This document shows positions 38,601 through 50,600 of a stretch of 64,000 bases of DNA, in pieces. The notes beneath the pieces were generated by a model. It saw only the letters and a program-made list of their open reading frames with translations, was not told where the DNA came from and made no database searches. The stretch is taken from the NCBI GenBank assembly GCA_037043235.1, contig JAWRVZ010000079.1:1588001-1652000 (forward strand), written 5' to 3'. The translations under genes were made by a program, and so were the position numbers. The DNA is from Rhodeus uyekii. Lineage: Eukaryota; Chordata; Actinopteri; Cypriniformes; Acheilognathidae. Every line of letters starts with the position of its first letter. Within the stretch, counting starts at the first letter, position 1.

Positions 38601-40518
38601 TTGCGTCGCACATATAGAAGAAAGGCACATCTCTGATGCACATGTAAACACGTCAATAACAAATAGCTGTTCGGTTTGGTTTTGAACACTGTGCAGAATT
38701 CTGTAAATGCGGCTGTCACTCCCTTAAATTACTAGGTAGAATGAACCACTAATAGGTGAATTGACAACCAAATTTAAGAGTGTACGTGGCGAAAGAGTTC
38801 TTTGTCTGCTAACCCAGATGTTTGCATCACCCTGATCCCCTTAACAAAAGCAGAATTTAAAAAAAAATTGCAATATTTGTAGAAAATAAGTCACCACTAA
38901 GTGTCACCACTAAGTGCCTGACAATTTCAGTTATTATTTAAAATCTACATGCTAGAAAGTTTGATATAGAAAGGTTTGCAAGAACATGATTACAAAAAAC
39001 TAGGCTGTATTATAAACAAAGCAGATTATTAAGTAGATGTGTTTTACTGTTCAGTACGATGACATTTAATGTCCCCGACAACCTCTGAAGTCCCATTTAG
39101 AAACTTATCAGCAACTGCCTTTTTCAAGACTTAAAAAAATTCACATGTGGTTTATTACTGATGTACTTTGTCACACAAAACATGAAAATATCTTGAGCTT
39201 GTGTCAACCCCGGCTTCCTAAAAAAACTACATTGATCTTGGGACAATGAAATGATCATGGGAAGTTTAAAAAAAAATCATTGTTTTTAGGACTCTATTAG
39301 GCTTTGTCACTTAATTGGATTTTTTTTATTATGTATTGAACACACCTGTGGAGGTGCAGCCAGTGGCTGGCCACATCTAGACACATGCTGAGCTGAAACA
39401 GGAAAGTGTAGGACGGGTACAGCAGTGCCAGATTCACCAGCAAACACATGGTTGCACAACGGTCAGTCAACATGTCCAGCATGGCACCAAACTTTGTGCC
39501 TAAGGAAAAAGACAGGGATAGGTACAAAGAGTGAGCAAAGCACAGAAAGAGGAATAATGTACAGCACAGAGCAGCAAATCAGTACCTTGATTAAGAGCGC
39601 GGGCTGCGTGTCCATCAAAGGCATCCAACAGGGCACTCAGTAGGTAACAAAACACAGCCGGGCCCGGACAGCAGGGCATCAAGAAAAAGGATACCAGAGC
39701 CAGTGCAATACGGGCATACCCTATTGAAAGCGTGGATAAGATTTAAAGAAAACATGTGAAAAGGGAGAGAACATACATACATACATGCATGCATGCAAGC
39801 ATATACACCAAATTACTATGAGTTAAAGTCAGCATGAGATAGAAGTTTCTAAAGTCTTTTTCTCCCTATTGTGACGTATATGTGAGTGAATGGCTTCTTG
39901 AACAAGAAAAATATTGCAGGGTGGGAACTGGTTGGGTCGTTGCTGTTTCCTATTGCTGTGTCATAATGCAAGTGACAGGTTGCCCTGACCTCGGGCCAAA
40001 AAACATGTCACCAGAGAGAAGTCACTGAAAAGACCTTTTGAGTCAACATTATGAGGTCAAAAAAAAACTTAGGGATTAAATCATTCACAATAAGATCTGC
40101 AAGATGCATGTATAAAATAGTTTGAATTGGTATTGTATGCCTACTTTAAATGTTTTATAGTACATAGACCGTGTTGGTGGATGAATGTGCATTTACGAGC
40201 TTCACTAACGGATTACGGTACAGTGACAGCCTATAGCATCGTGTCAAACATCCGCAGGAAGTCCAAACAACCACAACAAACACGCAGACTGGTCACTGGA
40301 TGCTAGTAAAGTCCTACAGACTCTACTCGTCTTTAAACAAAACATGCGTGACCTTTAAATCCTTCTGTTTTATCGAAACAACTGTTAAAACAGACAGGCA
40401 GCTGGCGGTTAAATGTACGCAGAACTCTGTCGCGCGCTGAGCATCCGCGTTCGTGAACGCGCGCGACTGACTCACCGATCAAATTCGGGACGAACAAGAA
40501 GATATTTTCTTCGGCCAT
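33742..40518 (-). CDS. cdipt: Phosphatidylinositol synthase (CDP-diacylglycerol-inositol 3-phosphatidyltransferase), 213 residues, 6 exons
   Basis: ER membrane enzyme that joins CDP-diacylglycerol and myo-inositol to make phosphatidylinositol. Exons (minus): 40476-40518, 39586-39720, 39346-39499, 34262-34343, 34079-34160, 33742-33887; phases agree. The length equals human CDIPT. The start MAEENIFLFVPNLIG is conserved. The CDP-alcohol phosphotransferase signature D-x2-DG-x2-AR-x8-G-x3-D-x3-D is complete (Asp47, Asp50-Gly51, Ala54-Arg55, Gly64, Asp68, Asp72) and is split by the exon 2/3 junction at Gly60. Hydrophobic segments fit a multi-pass protein (PSYTFLFQLSMCL, NELFFCLLYIMYY, WLQWLLGVCGVVCLL). 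The tail ADRERERSKTQ differs from the lysine-rich mammalian tail. Intron 3 (34344-39345) is 5 kb and full of transposons. Confidence 0.95.
34518..35592. mobile_element. Tigger/pogo-like element in cdipt intron 3, itself split by a solo LTR
   Basis: The ends CAGTGGTACCTCGAGATACG and its inverse (CGTATCTCGAGGTACCACTG at 35573-35592) are perfect complements over 20 bp and are flanked by TA at 34516-34517 and 35593-35594. Internal subterminal motifs repeat TACGAAA. Removing the LTR insertion leaves about 635 bp without transposase coding, so it is non-autonomous. Confidence 0.85.
34813..35247. mobile_element. Solo LTR (435 bp) nested in the Tigger-like element
   Basis: Begins TGTCAGGGTAGG and ends ACCCTGACA, with TG...CA termini in a short inverted repeat. 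It is flanked on both sides by the 5-bp direct repeat CGTAC (34808-34812 and 35248-35252), the size expected from an LTR-retroelement integrase. An AATAAA lies near the left. No internal retroelement genes exist, so it looks like the product of LTR-LTR recombination. The family is not identified. A non-autonomous DNA element is the alternative, but a 5-bp duplication favours an LTR. Confidence 0.7.
35627..35676. repeat. (TA)n microsatellite
   Basis: About 24 TA units between two DNA transposons in cdipt intron 3. It offers many TA target sites. Confidence 0.95.
35679..36645. mobile_element. TA-flanked DNA transposon, mosaic, in cdipt intron 3
   Basis: The left end CAGTGGAGTTCGGTTATGTC and right end (inverse of CAGTGGAATCCACTTATCTC) form imperfect inverted repeats next to TA. 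The interior from about 35750 to 36060 is the reverse complement of part of the unrelated element at 52352-53014, so one family has inserted in, or been captured by, the other. No transposase frame is visible. Confidence 0.65.
35750..36060 (-). repeat. Inverted partial copy of the CCGTATTTTCC element family
   Basis: Matches 52690-52990 in reverse orientation. Shared blocks include TAGCAGCACGTCCCTTAAGA (variant), the octamer-rich AAACAAACACACATCAGAAT region, TTATCCATAACTGTTCAGGC and TATAACCCGCACCCATAGAT. The CCGTATTTTCC terminus itself is missing here. Confidence 0.7.
36646..39345 (-). other. Remainder of cdipt intron 3
   Basis: Apart from the MITE at 37888-38358, this AT-rich DNA shows no conserved frame or nameable repeat. 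Confidence 0.5.
37888..38358. mobile_element. TTAA-bounded MITE in cdipt intron 3
   Basis: The left end TTAAAGTTACAGTATGCAAG and right end (inverse TTAAAGGTACAATATGTCAT) are imperfect inverted repeats, each starting with TTAA. The interior is AT-rich with short random frames. The boundary call rests on these ends only. Confidence 0.5.
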
Positions 40519-40720
40519 GACAACGAGCGTTTCTATATGGACGGAGCTGTCTGAAATTTCTCTTCTAGGTTCCTATTTCCCTCTTCTGAAGCCGAGCGTG
40601 GCGCGTGACGTCATGTTTCCTGAACGCGCGCGCGCCCTCGGAGGAATCCTCCCCTTTAACTGGCACGCGCTCTATCCTTCCGTGTCACCCAAAGCATCAT
40701 GTGCCACGGCTGACCCCAAA
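40519..40720 (-). promoter_or_regulatory. cdipt: cdipt promoter region with a consensus CRE
   Basis: CpG-rich DNA directly upstream of the cdipt ATG. A perfect palindromic cAMP-response element TGACGTCA lies at 40606-40613, about 90 bp from the ATG, with GCGCGC runs on both sides. No TATA box is seen, which fits a housekeeping-type promoter. Confidence 0.6.
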
Positions 40721-43700
40721 ATCAGCTGTGCTTCACTGAGACACTGTGTGAGGACTGAAAACATATTTAGCAAAGCGCTAGGTTTTTTTTACATTTGCAC
40801 CATAATACCGTTTCATCATTCTTATTTTAATAACCATCAGTAAAAATGCTCTATTTTGAGTCTCATCCACTACCAGTAGCTGCAAAAATATGCATTTAAG
40901 GGAAAATGATGTACATTCAGTGGAATATTACTAAATAAATCCGGATACCGAGCACTTGTGTAATAAAGGATTCATTTAGCTAAAATGCTGCATGCTCACA
41001 CTTTTAATAGGCAATTATTTTACCAGTTACAATTAAGTCTACATTTAACACAATGCTGTATTACTATTTATGTCAGTGTTAGTAATAGTCTCATTTTAAT
41101 GAAAACTGAGGTTTATGGTTAATACAAATTTAACATTTAAACAAGTAGAAACGAGTGTTTCTATAATGAAAGGCTCCCTGCAACGTTCTGGGAAGGTTAG
41201 ATTAGTTGTTTAAAATGAAACCTAAACCTAAAAATTAGATAACATTGTGTATAAGTTTTAAATCTTAAGTGAGGTTAATTACGGTTAAAAGTTTTCTAAA
41301 ATTTAAGTAAGATTAAATCGTTCAAATCTCCCTGCAAAAGAGGAACAATAAAAAAAGAAAATATCTCCACATGATTTTAAGGCACATGTTTTGATGAAGA
41401 ATTTCCAATCTGAGAATGATCTACTTATCAAATCGTAGATTACCGCAAAATATCTCACAATTCCTGACTAAACTAAAAATAGCCCAACACCAGAACAAAT
41501 GCAGGATTTTTTGTGAGCAACCAGTAATTTGCACTTAGAATGGCCTCTGTCTCTATGGAAACAGTTTTTTCTCTCCCCTCAGCATCACCAGTGTGTCGAT
41601 GGATGGCAGATGCACAGTCTCGCCATTCAGAAAACAAACAGATCACACAGGAAAGGTCAATTTGTTTGTATCCTTTTTAATGACGTTAATCATTTTCTGT
41701 ACAAGTTCTATAGCCCATGTGTTAAAAGAGTTCTCCTGTAACCATTTCACCTGAATGTAATTTGGCCTTTTTCTGAGCTCCCTGAACAACCATGCTCTCC
41801 ATCAACCTTTAAAACATTACATTTCAGCGCAGGCTACACACACTTTGCATCCACAGTTCTTTGCACCCTTATAGCTCCAGTCCTTTAAACACTGCAGGAT
41901 GATGACAGTAATTTCATACATTTACCTCAAGTTTCTACCACCAAATACTGAAACACCTCCTAAAAAGAGGATACACTAATAAGAATCCAGCATGTGTTGC
42001 TGTAAACACATTACATGATAGCCCAGAGTTACAGGTGGGCTGGGGATTTTTTAATCCTCCTCTTCTGTCCATAGATGTTTGTAACCAAGTAAGGAAGGAC
42101 ATAAGGGAATGTGGTGATGGGCGAGGAGCAAATGCGAAGTGAACACTGAAAAGGGAGCGAGAAGTGATTGGCCAGGCACAGGGAAGTGAGGTACTGCGCG
42201 CCTCCTTAGATCAGGAGGCCGAGGGAGAGTCCGAGTGAACGCTGGTGTCTAAAGAGAGCTGGCAGTGTGGGAGCAAAAAAGATTTTGTTTTTTTTTCCCC
42301 TCAAAGGAAGAAAAAAAAAAACATTACTGGCAAAATCTAGCTTCATCTTTCACCATGTTCTTAAGGGTATGCTGGAGATTTTGGTTGTCAATGTAAACAG
42401 CTTGTGTCCATTTCATACATACAATTTTTTTTATGCAAAAGCAAAAGTAATGCATTCCAGAAAACAAAATGGAGGGAAGCCTACTGGATAAGAGGGGGTG
42501 TTTTGAGACATTTTACAGTCGTCTAGAAACGTTCTATACAGCTATAATCTCTTAAAATGTTCTGTACAAGTTTAATACTGGCTCTAAAATACTACTCTCC
42601 TGACAACGCACTGTACAACAGACTCCTATCCTGAGATGTAACAAGGAATGCTGGGATAGGTAGTCCTTTTTTATTTTTTAAATCTAAAACGAGACTCAAA
42701 ATTCTCACTGTGACACTGCCAACATTTCCCACCTAGTGGTAAGCATTGATAAAAAAAGAAAGATTTGTAAAAAGAAAAATTAGTGTACAACAAATATTAC
42801 AGCGGCAGTAGTAGGTGTAATAATAACGACAGTATCTATTTTTTTAAGTCCCACTTTCCATTTCACATAGCAAAATTATTATTACCCTAAATAAGAGTTA
42901 GTGCTTGTATATACACACGTTGTATAAGTACAATATAGATCAAAAGTGTTGAACGGGAAACAATCTGACGACTTTTCCGCTCAAACCTTCCACAGGAGAT
43001 GTATTATACACATATATATTCAAAGTCATATAAACGTCTATTGTGTATGTCCGTATACAAATGGTCTCTGTACATCAGTCTCATGCACAGAAACTCGTAA
43101 CCCAACTCTCTTATGGACATGTACATCATATTTACATGGTGAGAGTCAAGGAAATGGCTTATTCACCTAGCCAGGTTCAATCTCTTCTTTAAAGTAATCT
43201 TATCACACTTATACTAAAAACAGACACTGAATTACAGCCCAGTTTAAACCAAATGCAACTAAAATGGCAGCTTGCCCTTATAAGGACACTGGGCGGAGTT
43301 GCTTTAGGTTAGCGGAGCCTCTAGATGGCAGAACGACATGTGGCATTGTTTTAAAAAATAAACAAAAAAATACAGAATACAAAAATCATTAAAAATAAAA
43401 AAAACTGCCTTCTGTCCTTGACTCAAATACAAATGTACAGTTTAAAACCCATCACTGTCAGATGTTATTTTAGTATTGTTTTAGTACTATCTACATAATT
43501 ACAAAAATCAGTTTAATCACCCTTGTAGTTCCACAGTTTAAGCTTCGTCTCCCTGCAACAAATTTCTGCACATGCTACAGCACCTTCTATTGCATCCGTC
43601 TCGCTCTGCTCCCGTTAGGAGTAATATTGAAAAGTAGGACTCATCCTCTGGCTCAAACTCAAGAGACACTCATAAGAGTTAATGAATAATTCTGCCATCA

Positions 43701-44643
43701 TTCACTCACCCTCAAGTCATTTCAAACCTGCATTTGTTAATTATCTGCAAATCAGAGATTAGAAAGAATTTAAAGTGGTAGTTCAACTAAAATGAAAAAA
43801 TTGTGTCATGTCAAACATGTCTTACTTTCTGCATCAAACTAGAAGAACGTTTGTTAATATAGACCATGTATGGATACTAACATTTAGACATCTCAAAATA
43901 TATTCTATTACGTTCCACAGAATAATGAATGTCAAATAGGTTTGGAATTACATGTAGGTGAGTAAAATTATGCAGATTTTTCAATTGTGGGGTAAACTTA
44001 CCCTGTAAAGCAGCTCTTTTTCATATAACATGGGTTCATAGCTCCAAAAAAACAAAACGAAAAAAAACCAACGCAAACTATATTTGTTTCTGAGGCGTGA
44101 AAATGCAAGCTCTTTTGGAGTTAATGCATGAATGTAACTCTCCTTTTGTGTTCTATGAAACAATTAACAGTATGTAGTGTTTGTAACAACATGGGAGAGA
44201 GTGATACATTTTTGGCAAACTATTCTTTTAAAAATAAACCCTTAAATTGAATTGCACTAAATGAATTCAGGATTAAGCGTAAAACGATATCTGTAAAAGC
44301 AAGAAATTACCTGGACATTTTTAAAAAAAAAAGGACAGGTCGAGGATGAGCCTAATCTACAGCATTGGCACCACTTATGTTATTTCCGTCCTTTCCCTCC
44401 CACAAACACAACAGCTTTCTGCTCCTGTAACAGTACATCTCGCCTGTTCTGTTCCCAATCTAAACCCTGAGCCCTCCCGAATCACTATCCCTTGGAAACC
44501 CTGAGATCTATCTTCTTGTAAGTAAAAGGTGTGACCATCTAAATACTGCTTCTCCTCACCTCTGTTTAACTCCTAAACAAGCTATGTGAAGGACTTTTCT
44601 CCCACAAAGCCCACAGAATGTTCTGAACTTCCTGCCTGGTTTT
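40721..44643 (-). other. Intergenic DNA and probable taok2 3' UTR
   Basis: No gene is recognised. Sequence next to the taok2 stop (44644) is its 3' UTR for an unknown distance. A degenerate Angel-like MITE lies at about 43678-44010 (CTGCCATCATTCACTCACCCTC near the left, a diverged right end). A GC-richer patch near 42180-42260 has no clear role. Confidence 0.5.
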
Positions 44644-47600
44644 CTACGAGTAGGAGAGGTGGGATCCGTTGGAGATGTGCGATGTCACTGATGTACTCCG
44701 ACTCAGACCTCCGTCCCCACCCGTCCCCCCGGCACCTCCCCCTGAGGCGGTTCTCCGAAGGGGCCCTGGACTGTTTCTAAGAGCCATCAGGCTGGGGCCC
44801 CTCACAGCTAGGCTCTCGCCCCTTCCACCATAGCCACTCTGAGAGGAGGAAGAAGAGGAGGAGGACTGGGGAGAAGATGAGGAAAGTGAGATGGGTGGAG
44901 GAGGAGGAGGTGGAGGGAGGAGAGCAAGGGACTGGGAAGAGGCATGGGAAGAAATGTGATGCGAGTGGCCATGAGAGGAAGATGAAGAGGAGTGGTGACC
45001 ACCTCCTCCTCCTCCTCCTCCTCCACCTCCCCACTCCCTCTCTCGACTGTCGCGGTACAGGTGTGGCGTACTCTGGTGGTGGTAATGCTGCGGTATGTAG
45101 CGGAGGTGATGATGCGAGGAGGAGGATGATCCAGACGAGGCAGAGGAGCGAGAGCTTTGAAAGCCACGGGCACCCATTCCATCTAACTCCCTCTCTCGAT
45201 CTCTCTCTCGGATAGAGATTTGCTCCCCTCGGCTGAAGCCGGCCGTACTGTTCTGACTTCGCCAGGAGGGCGGCGCCGCTGAGTTTTGGACGCCATGGCT
45301 CCATTGGCTGCCTGAACGGGGCACAGGACGGGATGGCCAGCCCCCAGGGCCAGAGGAAGGAGGGTTGGGGTAACCCTGATTGTAAGCCTCAGCAGGGATT
45401 CCACTCAAAGCCATGTTACTGAAGCCCAGACGCATGCTCTCCGAATCAAAGGACTCGATTTCTCGAGCTTGGTGCTCGAGAAGTGCACGGATTCTCTCAG
45501 AACGCTCGTTCTGCAAAGACAACATCTCCTCCTCGATCTGAAGACAGATAAAAGGGTGACAAAAAGATGAAAAATTAGAAGCAGCAGTGGATGTCTTTTG
45601 ATGCTCACAGTGTCAGCATACTGAAACCAAGTTTCCAGTGTCTTCGCACTATTTGAATAAGGAGTTGTTGCCATGTAAAGCATTTAAAATTCACCGTTCA
45701 GTCAACTTTTTCCTCAGGTGAGGATGTTGCTTTAGACGTTAATATGATACAAATATTTTTGAAATAAGTCTTTTATTTTTTATGATTTAAAATGAAATGT
45801 ATCCCTTTGATGCCAAAGCTGTATTTTCAGCATCATTACTCCAGTCTTCAGTGTCACATGATCCTTTACAGGATTCTTTTATAGAATGGTCAAAACAGCA
45901 TTTATTTTAAATAGGAATCTTTCGTAACATTATAAATGTCTTTATAACATACAGTAATACCTCAGTTTATGAGTTTAATTCGTTCCAAGAGTGAGCTCAT
46001 AACTCAAAATTCTTGTACACCAAAACAATTTTCCCCATAAGAATGCACTAAAAATCACTCGATTCGTTCCACACGACCATAAATGCCTATTTAAAATATT
46101 TTTTTGGTTTTACTTAATTAATTCAAGTTAAAATTATAATCATTAAGATCTCATAAATACTAATTTATAATTAACAATTAAACAAAAAATAATAGACAAT
46201 TTACTGTAACGCACTTTAGCTTTGAGTAGCGTCGCTGCAGGAGACGGGAGGAGGGTTTTACTGCTTGGAGGAAGAATCTCGTACCTTCTTACTCATCTTG
46301 AGGTCATTGTCTATATGCTGTACTGTACGTATTTCACTACGTGAACAATAGCGATCACAATTAATGTTAACAACACAAGGTAAAACCGCTGTAAATCACT
46401 TATAAAAGTATCACTATGATGAATGATGCAACTTAACCGAGCGACGCTGAAAGAATGAACGAGTGAAGGGGTGAAAGCTTTGTGAGAGGCTGTCGTTTGG
46501 ATATTTCCAGTAAAAATGCACGCGAAGACGCTGAGCGTTAGGACTTCTCAAAAAAAATGAACGTGGGCGAGGGAAAGATTTTTGCACACCGATACAAAAC
46601 TCTCTTTGCTTGTATACAGTCACTCGTAAACCGAGGTATTGCTGTATTTAAAAATCTTAACGTATCCCAAACTTTTGAAAGCTATTGTAAACAATACAGC
46701 AGATTGTTTTTAGAAGAGCCATTATAAACCATCCATTCACTAATCTTCACTGCACTTCTCTCTCACCCTCTGCTCCAGGAGAGCTCTCCGTATAGACACC
46801 CTCTGCTCCAGGTCTTTGGCCTCTCTCTCGTGTTGCGTGTCTGTGTGCATCTTTATTTTGCTCTGATAGGCGTTGAGCAGCTCCAATTCCTGCTGCAGCT
46901 GCATGCGCAGCGCTCTGTATTCATCCTCCTGCGTCTCATCCAATCGCAACTGTTGGGGAAACAAAAAGGTGCAATATCAGTAGAGAAGCAGCAAATGAAG
47001 AGATTTAAATGATCCATTTATGTCATAAGTAGGCAAACCTCACAAAATCATGTCATGCGTCATATTTCACCTCAAAAAAAAAAAAAGAAATTCTGAATTC
47101 ATTTTAAGGCTACTAGATTTTTCCTTTTGTTTTTACATTGTTGTAAAAAAACTACAGCATCAATTAGTAGCATTTGTTAACTGCCTTTATTTTATGCAGA
47201 TTAAAAATTTCTGGCCATGAAAATGTAAGGCTTAAAAATACAACGCAAGCAGAGTTAATGAAATATATTTTGTTCTCAATCAGATTTTTTTTTTAAACAT
47301 TCGGCATTAATTTTCTTCCACATATAAGCAACAGAAAATAACACATAAATACATTCAAAAATGTTCAAATGTTTGGGGTCAGTAAAGAAGAAACAAATAA
47401 AGAAATACTTTAATTAAACAGGGATGCATTAAAATAATCAAGAGGAACCGCAAAGATAAGATATTCTAACTCATTAGAATAACGGAATTAAATGTAAAAA
47501 GTAAAATGTGTTCTTTTGATTTTGGGGTGAAACATGATTTGGACATGTTCTTGTCCAGTTATGTTGAGCTTGACACATGCATGTGAATGCATACATACAT

Positions 47601-50600
47601 TATTCTGGTTATTACACATCATTTTGAGACTATACACCAGTAAAAGATAAAGCATAAAGATGGTCTCTCCTTGCCTTACTCACAGCCTGTGTGGACAGCA
47701 TGTCTTTGATGGAATGGTCGTACTGTTCGGCTAAGATGGCCAGTTTACGTGTTTGCTCCTCTTTGAGTCTCTTCAGGACAGTTTTATGCTCTGATTTGGG
47801 CGTTGTCTCCAACAGGTGGTTCCGCAGGGCTTTGTATTGCCGCGTCTGAATCTTACAGGTGTCTTGGAACTGACGTTTGATCTGGAGCTCTTTTGTCTGA
47901 GAGAACAAAAACCAAGTAACAGATTTATTCACACTATGCAAGTCAATATTCAAACAAACATCTCAAAATCATGTAGTGAGTGTGTACCTTTGGATAATTT
48001 GTTTTCTCATTTTTATCTTTAAAACGGGAAAACAAAAGAAACTGTTCATTCACAAATCGAACAAAAACTAATCTCATGTCATTTTTATGGTTTCATCACA
48101 CTTTGCTCTAACTTTCCAAACAGAAACACAATAGAACCAAAATGGATAAAACACTTGAATATTCAATCTCTACATGAGGGGCAATGAAACCCTTTTCCAC
48201 TGATTGGTCAATGTATGCGTCACTTTATTCTATTAAACCTATGTAGTTTTATTACGTGTTGTTTGATGTTTTGTTATTTATTAAAAATGTTAAGTGGTGC
48301 AAATGAACAGACTAAGAAACTATTTAAAATGTTATCTTAATTTAAAATTAATAAATACTATAGCATGACTTTAGCTTTGCAAATTTTATTAATAGCAGTA
48401 GTTTTAATGTTGACATAATTGAAAAAGTTGTAAGTTCATGTAACTCCAAGCATGGGTCTTTTAATAACAGCACAATCATGCAGAGAATCCCAACTGATTC
48501 TTGAGGCAGAGAGAAAAGGTTTGAAGATCTCTCTCAAATACTGGTAGAAAGTAAAAACTGCTAATTCAAAAATCCCACAGAATATTAAAATACTTAATTA
48601 TAAATTGAATGGAAGCATCTTTAAAACTTAATACATGCTCGTAAAAAAAGCTACGCCCACCTTTAAGCTTTTAGGTTGCTGGCGAACCTCCACAGCGTGT
48701 TTCTGACGGAGTTCCTGCTCACGCCGCTTATTGTACTCCATCTGGTTGGCCAGTTCACTCTGGTGCTGTGTTCGGATCAGGTCAGCCCGAGTACGCTGAA
48801 CCAGGGCCAGCTGCCTGAACTCCAGCTCCTGAGTGGACTCATGATGCCTCAACAACATAGCACACTCCAGATCCTTCTGAGTTTGACGCTTATTCAGGTC
48901 CTACAGGGACAAATAAAAACAAAAAAGTGATAACTTGTGCATAGAAAGACATTAGGTAGAAAGCAAAGAAAGAGAAACTCACCTCTCTAAGCAGGTCCTG
49001 CTCCAGATTGTGCCTCGCGAGCAGCATTTTCCTCTTATACTGTCTGCACTGCAGCTCATAATACTGCCTTTGTCGCCGTAATAAAGAAGCCTCTTCCTCA
49101 GCCTGGATCTGCTGCAGACACTCCTTCTGCCTCACGAGCCATTCCTGCTTCTCTCGCTTCGGCGTGGACTGGTTCTCACTCAGCTCCTGTTGCCATGGGG
49201 AAGGATTTCAGAGTGGCAAAAGCAAGCGTTACGTCCTGTGGACGTATTTGTAATACGCGTGTGATTTGGGGAGAGTGATACTACTTTGGCGTGTTATGTG
49301 TTAGGTACTTGTTCTTCTTTCTCCCCGTTTCTCTCTCCCTTTCAGAAGCAACTAATTGGGTTCCAGCTGATGCTTGTGGAACGGAATGGTGAGAAAACAT
49401 TCATTGATTTGAACATTCATTCAAATCAAACTTGACACTTCAGCCAACAATGTTTGAATTCCATCTGGCTAGCGCGCATCCCATAATGTTTATGCATTAG
49501 GTCAGTAGGCAGAGAGTACGCGGTCTATTGCGGCTTTTCAAACACTCAAACACAATCCGGTCTAATGAGTTTTCGACTACCTCTGCAAGAGGTCGAACGT
49601 GGACACGCTGCAAACCATTTTAGACACCTTTATTTGGCGTCATCCACTTGTGATCCGATCGACAAACAGTACAATAGAGATTAAAGAAGAAATGCTGTAA
49701 TGCTGACGGTAACGCGCTTCACTCTTTTTCCTAATCTAGAATTGTGAACCAAAATTATGTTATGTTGTTTTCAATAAGGTTAAGAGTTATTTCTTTAATT
49801 TTGTGTTGTTGTTTTTTTACTTTTCGGGATCAGGGGTTTGAAGTGACCATCAGTCTTTTTCGATATGGTAATTATTTTCTCTTTTAATTTGCAATAATTG
49901 TTACATCCTCCTACCCGTAGACAAATGGCGAGGTTTGTAACAAGTTAAAGAGAGATAACGGGGTCGATGAACATGGAGCAAATCAAAATAAAATCTTTTA
50001 GAATTGAATGCTTTATCCAATAGTTACTCTGAAATCATAAACATGAAGCTCTGAGAAGAGTGTACACTTTGAGGCTGTACCTCCTTCAGCTGCTCCTTGC
50101 GTTGCCTGTACTGCCGTTTCTGGGAATCCAGCAGGCTGGTGAGTTCTTTCTTCTGCTGGTTCAAAATGTGCTGCTGAAATTTTTTCTCTTCTGTTTGCGC
50201 AGCTTTAATCTGAAGAAAAAAAAAAAAAAACACATCGGATAAATATGTATATGGAAGTAGAATGACAAATGTATTTGAAACAAAAAAGCTTGTTATATTG
50301 CACTACTTGAAAAGAAATATGCATTGCATTAACTGTGCTTGCATTTTAATGCATTGTATTTTTAGGGCTTACATTTTTATGGACTGAAATTCAACATGGT
50401 TGTCTAATGAAACTGAATATTTCAATTCAAAACACTTCACATCAATTTTCTTTTGTTAAATTCAATAATCCATATTCACCTTTCACATTCAAAATACTCG
50501 GAATGTTTAAAAATAACAACCTATAATATTCAACAGGCAATTTTCGGTCCATTGCATTTTGCTTTAAAAGTTGTTAAATTGGACTGACAATTGTCTGTTG

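Noticed and set aside
44777..45304. Long alternative frames (up to 175 codons) on both strands in the taok2 last exon
   Set aside because: They are shadows of the triplet-repeat coding sequence; the TAOK family frame matches from exon start to stop.
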